From Flavobacteriales bacterium (GTDB taxonomy: Bacteria; Bacteroidota; Bacteroidia; Flavobacteriales_D; Crocinitomicaceae), in contig CANGJM010000005.1 in assembly GCA_947454525.1 (NCBI GenBank), forward strand, positions 102,266 through 166,265: 64,000 bases of DNA, read 5' to 3'. Shown piece after piece: positions 62,069 to 64,000 of the stretch. Position 1 is the first letter of the stretch. Each line of letters opens with the position of its first letter. The position numbers were made by a program, and so were the translations under genes. The notes under the pieces are model-generated. The model had not been told where the DNA came from, searched no databases, and worked only from the letters and a program-made list of their open reading frames with translations.

Positions 62069-63057
62069 GGTTTGCGTTGGATGTAAGATGTTAAGGCATT
62101 GCACAGCCAAAGTGGACTCTTCAAGCGAATTTGCTTTCCGTAGGAAGCAAACACTTGCAGCAATTCAAAGGTGGGAATGAGTTCAAAGCTGATTTCGGCG
62201 TCTCCGTATGCTCCTTTTTTCAAGACCTGACTTTTGTGAATGGGATTCGCAGCAAAATAATTGGCCGCCATGTAGTCCACACGGATGTGAATGTGCTCTT
62301 TGGGTCCATCAGCAAGTGGGTACACACCATACATGTCATTGACAAACATTGCATGTGCGGCACGGTCGATCTGTTCGAATTTCCGTTTCACCAAAACAGG
62401 CGCATAAATACGGTCGAATCCAAAAGTACGCACAGACTGGTGTTTTTCAGAGTAGGCGTAGACATACCAACGGTTTTCAAATTCCTTCACGAGAAAGGGA
62501 TGCGCGGTAATCGCGGAGAAGTCCCGCTTAGAATAAGAGTAGTGCACAAAGGAAACCGGAATCTGATGCAAGCACGCTTTGTAGAATAAATCGAGGTGCT
62601 CGTAGCCACGCGAAGTGGTGGCATCCATGGTTTGTATGATCGGGTACTTTTGAAACTCCGACGTGGATTCTTCCAAGGTCACCGACAATACTTTTTCCAT
62701 CGCATGGTTGAACTTACTGGAAATAGCGGTTCCACCGATGGCACGAATCAGTTCCAGCGATTCTTGGATCGTTGCTTTATCGGCTTCGGTCAAGGGGATT
62801 CCAGAAATGCTGTAGTCCGGATCGGTATACTCGTATCCAAGGTGTCGACGGTTAAATTGAATCGGCGAATCGAATCCATCGGGACGCGACATTTTCATTT
62901 GGGCGATGTCCTTCTGTATGGTTTCCATTGCAGGATCCAAATCTTGTCTCCGACACGCTTCAATGATGTCCGCCATGGTTGGATAGGGTTTCATCTTATT
63001 ACGGAGGAGTCCATCGATGATGGTAAAGCGTTTCCAGGCGTTTTTATTGATGGGCAT
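62065..63057 (-). CDS. WYL-domain transcriptional regulator 3
   Basis: A 330-residue regulator of the same subgroup as regulators 1 and 2: MPINKNAWKRFTIIDGLLRN, an HTH (MADIIEACRRQDLDPAMETIQKDIAQMKM) and a WYL domain (PVSFVHYSYSKRDFSAITAHPFLVKEFENRWYVYAYSEKHQSVRTFGFDRI). It shares a 4-base overlap with the following paralogue gene and is divergent from the 158-residue protein. A 10-bp perfect palindrome lies in between, the probable operator. Confidence 0.88.
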   Translation of the reverse strand: MPINKNAWKRFTIIDGLLRNKMKPYPTMADIIEACRRQDLDPAMETIQKDIAQMKMSRPDGFDSPIQFNRRHLGYEYTDPDYSISGIPLTEADKATIQESLELIRAIGGTAISSKFNHAMEKVLSVTLEESTSEFQKYPIIQTMDATTSRGYEHLDLFYKACLHQIPVSFVHYSYSKRDFSAITAHPFLVKEFENRWYVYAYSEKHQSVRTFGFDRIYAPVLVKRKFEQIDRAAHAMFVNDMYGVYPLADGPKEHIHIRVDYMAANYFAANPIHKSQVLKKGAYGDAEISFELIPTFELLQVFASYGKQIRLKSPLWLCNALTSYIQRKP

Positions 63058-63089
63058 GAATTATTTTTCACTAAAATACAACTTTTTTT

Positions 63090-63114
63090 CATTCCGTATT
63101 TACGATACGGAATG
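63090..63114. promoter_or_regulatory. 10-bp palindromic operator between WYL regulator 3 and the 158-residue gene
   Basis: CATTCCGTAT-TTACG-ATACGGAATG is a perfect 10-5-10 inverted repeat, 33 bases from both divergent start codons. The 5-base centre is the same as in the operators linked to regulator 1, which suggests the same dimer geometry. Highly significant for a 90-base gap. Confidence 0.75.
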
Positions 63115-63147
63115 CTGTATTTATTTTGTTCTCAAATACATCTGAAC

Positions 63148-63624
63148 ATGGACACAAAAGTTAAAAAGAAAAGAGAATTGGATTGGAAGCGGGACCAGGA
63201 GGAATCCTTCAAAGGCTACAATCCAGATGCCTTAGATCACAGCAAAGAATTGCGGGTGAAAGCCATCGAACTGACGGATGATTACACGCGCATCGATTTC
63301 ATTTACCGTTCCTCCGATTACTATGTAAACGGCGGATGGATCACGATGGAAGCCTTATCGTATATTTCTCCAGTTGGCTCCGGAAGAAAGTATTATTTGC
63401 TGAAGGCGATCAACATTCCCTTGGCACCGATGAAGCATTATTTCAAAAGAAGCGGTGAGTTACACACGTATTCCTTGATTTTCCCTGCGCTGCCGAAGTC
63501 CACCCGCCAAATCGACATCATCGAGAAGTTGGCACCAGGAAATTATTTCAATTTCTTCAACGTGAACTTCAGTTCATGGATGAAGGTCGTGCATCCCGCT
63601 TTTGACGGGGTGTGTAAAAATTAG
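63148..63624 (+). CDS. hypothetical protein paralogous to the one at 61661
   Basis: A 158-residue protein (ATG at 63148, 34 bases after the palindrome). The open frame reaches far upstream on this strand but overlaps WYL regulator 3, so the later start is used. The N-terminus is Lys/Asp-rich (KVKKKRELDWKRDQEESFKGYNPDALDHSKELRVKAIEL). The core resembles the protein at 61661. It lies 30 bases before the DnaA-like gene and is probably co-transcribed with it. Confidence 0.72.
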   Translation: MDTKVKKKRELDWKRDQEESFKGYNPDALDHSKELRVKAIELTDDYTRIDFIYRSSDYYVNGGWITMEALSYISPVGSGRKYYLLKAINIPLAPMKHYFKRSGELHTYSLIFPALPKSTRQIDIIEKLAPGNYFNFFNVNFSSWMKVVHPAFDGVCKN

Positions 63625-63654
63625 GAAAGTAAATAAACTTAAATAAACATTTCC

Positions 63655-64000
63655 ATGAATTTTAACGACGAGCATCTCTTTGAAAATTTCGTTGCTTTTG
63701 AACACAATATAGCCGAAGTGAACAGCGCCATTGATTTTGCAAGGGATCAGCGAAATCGATTGCCCTTGGTGATTTGTAGCGCAGGCGGAAACGGTGCGAC
63801 GCATTTAGCACAAGCCGTCTTGCATCAGATACAGCAGGAACAAAACCTGAGTGCGGAGCAAGTGTTTCACGGTAGTTATGAATCGCTGATGAATAAGGTC
63901 CGTTCCTTGTCAAGTTTCGAACTACCCTTCCTTCCTACGGTGGAAGTCCTATTGATAGATAGTTATTACAATTGGGGCAAAAATAAAGGAGCATTACCCA
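63655..64000 (+). CDS. DnaA-like AAA+ protein with degenerate Walker A, 3' end outside the window
   Basis: The frame is open from ATG 63655 to the end of the window (115 residues). NFNDEHLFENFVAFEHNIAEVNSAIDFARDQRNRLPLVICSAGGNGATHLAQAVLHQI aligns with the start of the DnaA AAA+ domain, where NPLFIYGxxGLGKTHL is expected; here the Walker lysine is Ala (GNGATH). The Walker B site reads VLLIDSYYNW in place of LLIDDIQFL. It could be a non-hydrolysing DnaA relative. The rest is not visible. Confidence 0.65.
   Translation, partial: MNFNDEHLFENFVAFEHNIAEVNSAIDFARDQRNRLPLVICSAGGNGATHLAQAVLHQIQQEQNLSAEQVFHGSYESLMNKVRSLSSFELPFLPTVEVLLIDSYYNWGKNKGALP

Noticed and set aside
62596..63147. Long upstream extension of the 158-residue protein
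   Set aside because: It is antisense to WYL regulator 3 and spans the palindromic operator; ATG 63148 is the natural start.
1..64000. CRISPR arrays, tRNA or rRNA genes, insertion sequences
   Set aside because: No regular spaced repeats, cloverleaf-like segments, rRNA motifs or transposase genes were recognised on reading either strand.

Overview
The window looks like a piece of a Bacteroidota chromosome, most likely Flavobacteriales. The evidence is two secreted proteins with type IX secretion C-terminal sorting domains, a PorP/SprF-like outer-membrane protein, Bacteroidota-style protein families, and promoters with the TAnnTTTG -7 element typical of this phylum. A Fluviicola/Crocinitomicaceae-type host is a guess from the gene set. 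No rRNA, tRNA, CRISPR array or insertion sequence was recognised.

Positions 1-26 kb are chromosomal core. They hold a DUF4301 protein, a NifU-type Fe-S scaffold, RecQ, an M1 aminopeptidase, adenylosuccinate lyase, heme A synthase, two ECF sigma factor/membrane-partner pairs that share a promoter-like motif, a Kelch-type secreted protein, a PorP/SprF-like barrel, an RsuA/RluF-type pseudouridine synthase, a large Ig/PKD surface protein, an Omp85-type barrel and an Old Yellow Enzyme homologue. A small REP-like repeat and a clear terminator lie near 18.8-18.95 kb.

Positions 26-36.5 kb form a first accessory block around an RtcR-like regulator (CARF-like sensor, sigma-54 AAA+ domain with GAFTGA, HTH). 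Near it, two candidate sigma-54 promoters with correct GG-N10-GC/GT geometry precede a five-gene operon (two NTF2-like proteins, a zinc-ribbon protein, two unknowns) and a histone-deacetylase-like enzyme with intact zinc ligands. A von Willebrand A protein, a HAD-like protein and unknowns follow. No rtcA, rtcB or TROVE gene is present. A class III Fic gene and a DUF6088 (AbiEi-like) gene sit between the regulator and the operon. A stray copy of the Fic C-terminus marks a past rearrangement.

Positions 36.5-52 kb are an AT-rich island. Its centre is a retron-like reverse transcriptase (NAxxH, YADD, VTG motifs) preceded by a ~249-nt region closed by an 11-bp inverted repeat, as expected for msr-msd RNA. 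The RT is followed in one operon by a possible kinase-like protein, a degenerate receiver-like protein, a receiver-domain protein and an SSB-like DUF3127 protein. A WYL regulator is divergent from it. The same operator (TGTGCAA-N5-TTGCACA-like), always 13 nt before a TAnnTTTG box, occurs before the retron, before a three-gene minus-strand operon, and before a RecD-like helicase/TPR-cold-shock operon. These operons therefore look like one regulon.

Positions 52-54.7 kb have more host-like base composition (a class II Fic, a secreted protein, a YafY-type WYL regulator). Positions 54.7-61.6 kb form a second AT-rich block: a 41-codon nuclease remnant fused to a PLD protein, a DUF1036-like protein, a Nudix enzyme beside a PLD-SF2 helicase-DUF3427 protein, and HNH and GIY-YIG proteins. 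The window ends with a third DNA-binding WYL protein, two paralogous small proteins flanking it, a 10-bp perfect palindrome in the divergent promoter, and the start of a DnaA-like ATPase whose Walker A lysine is replaced.
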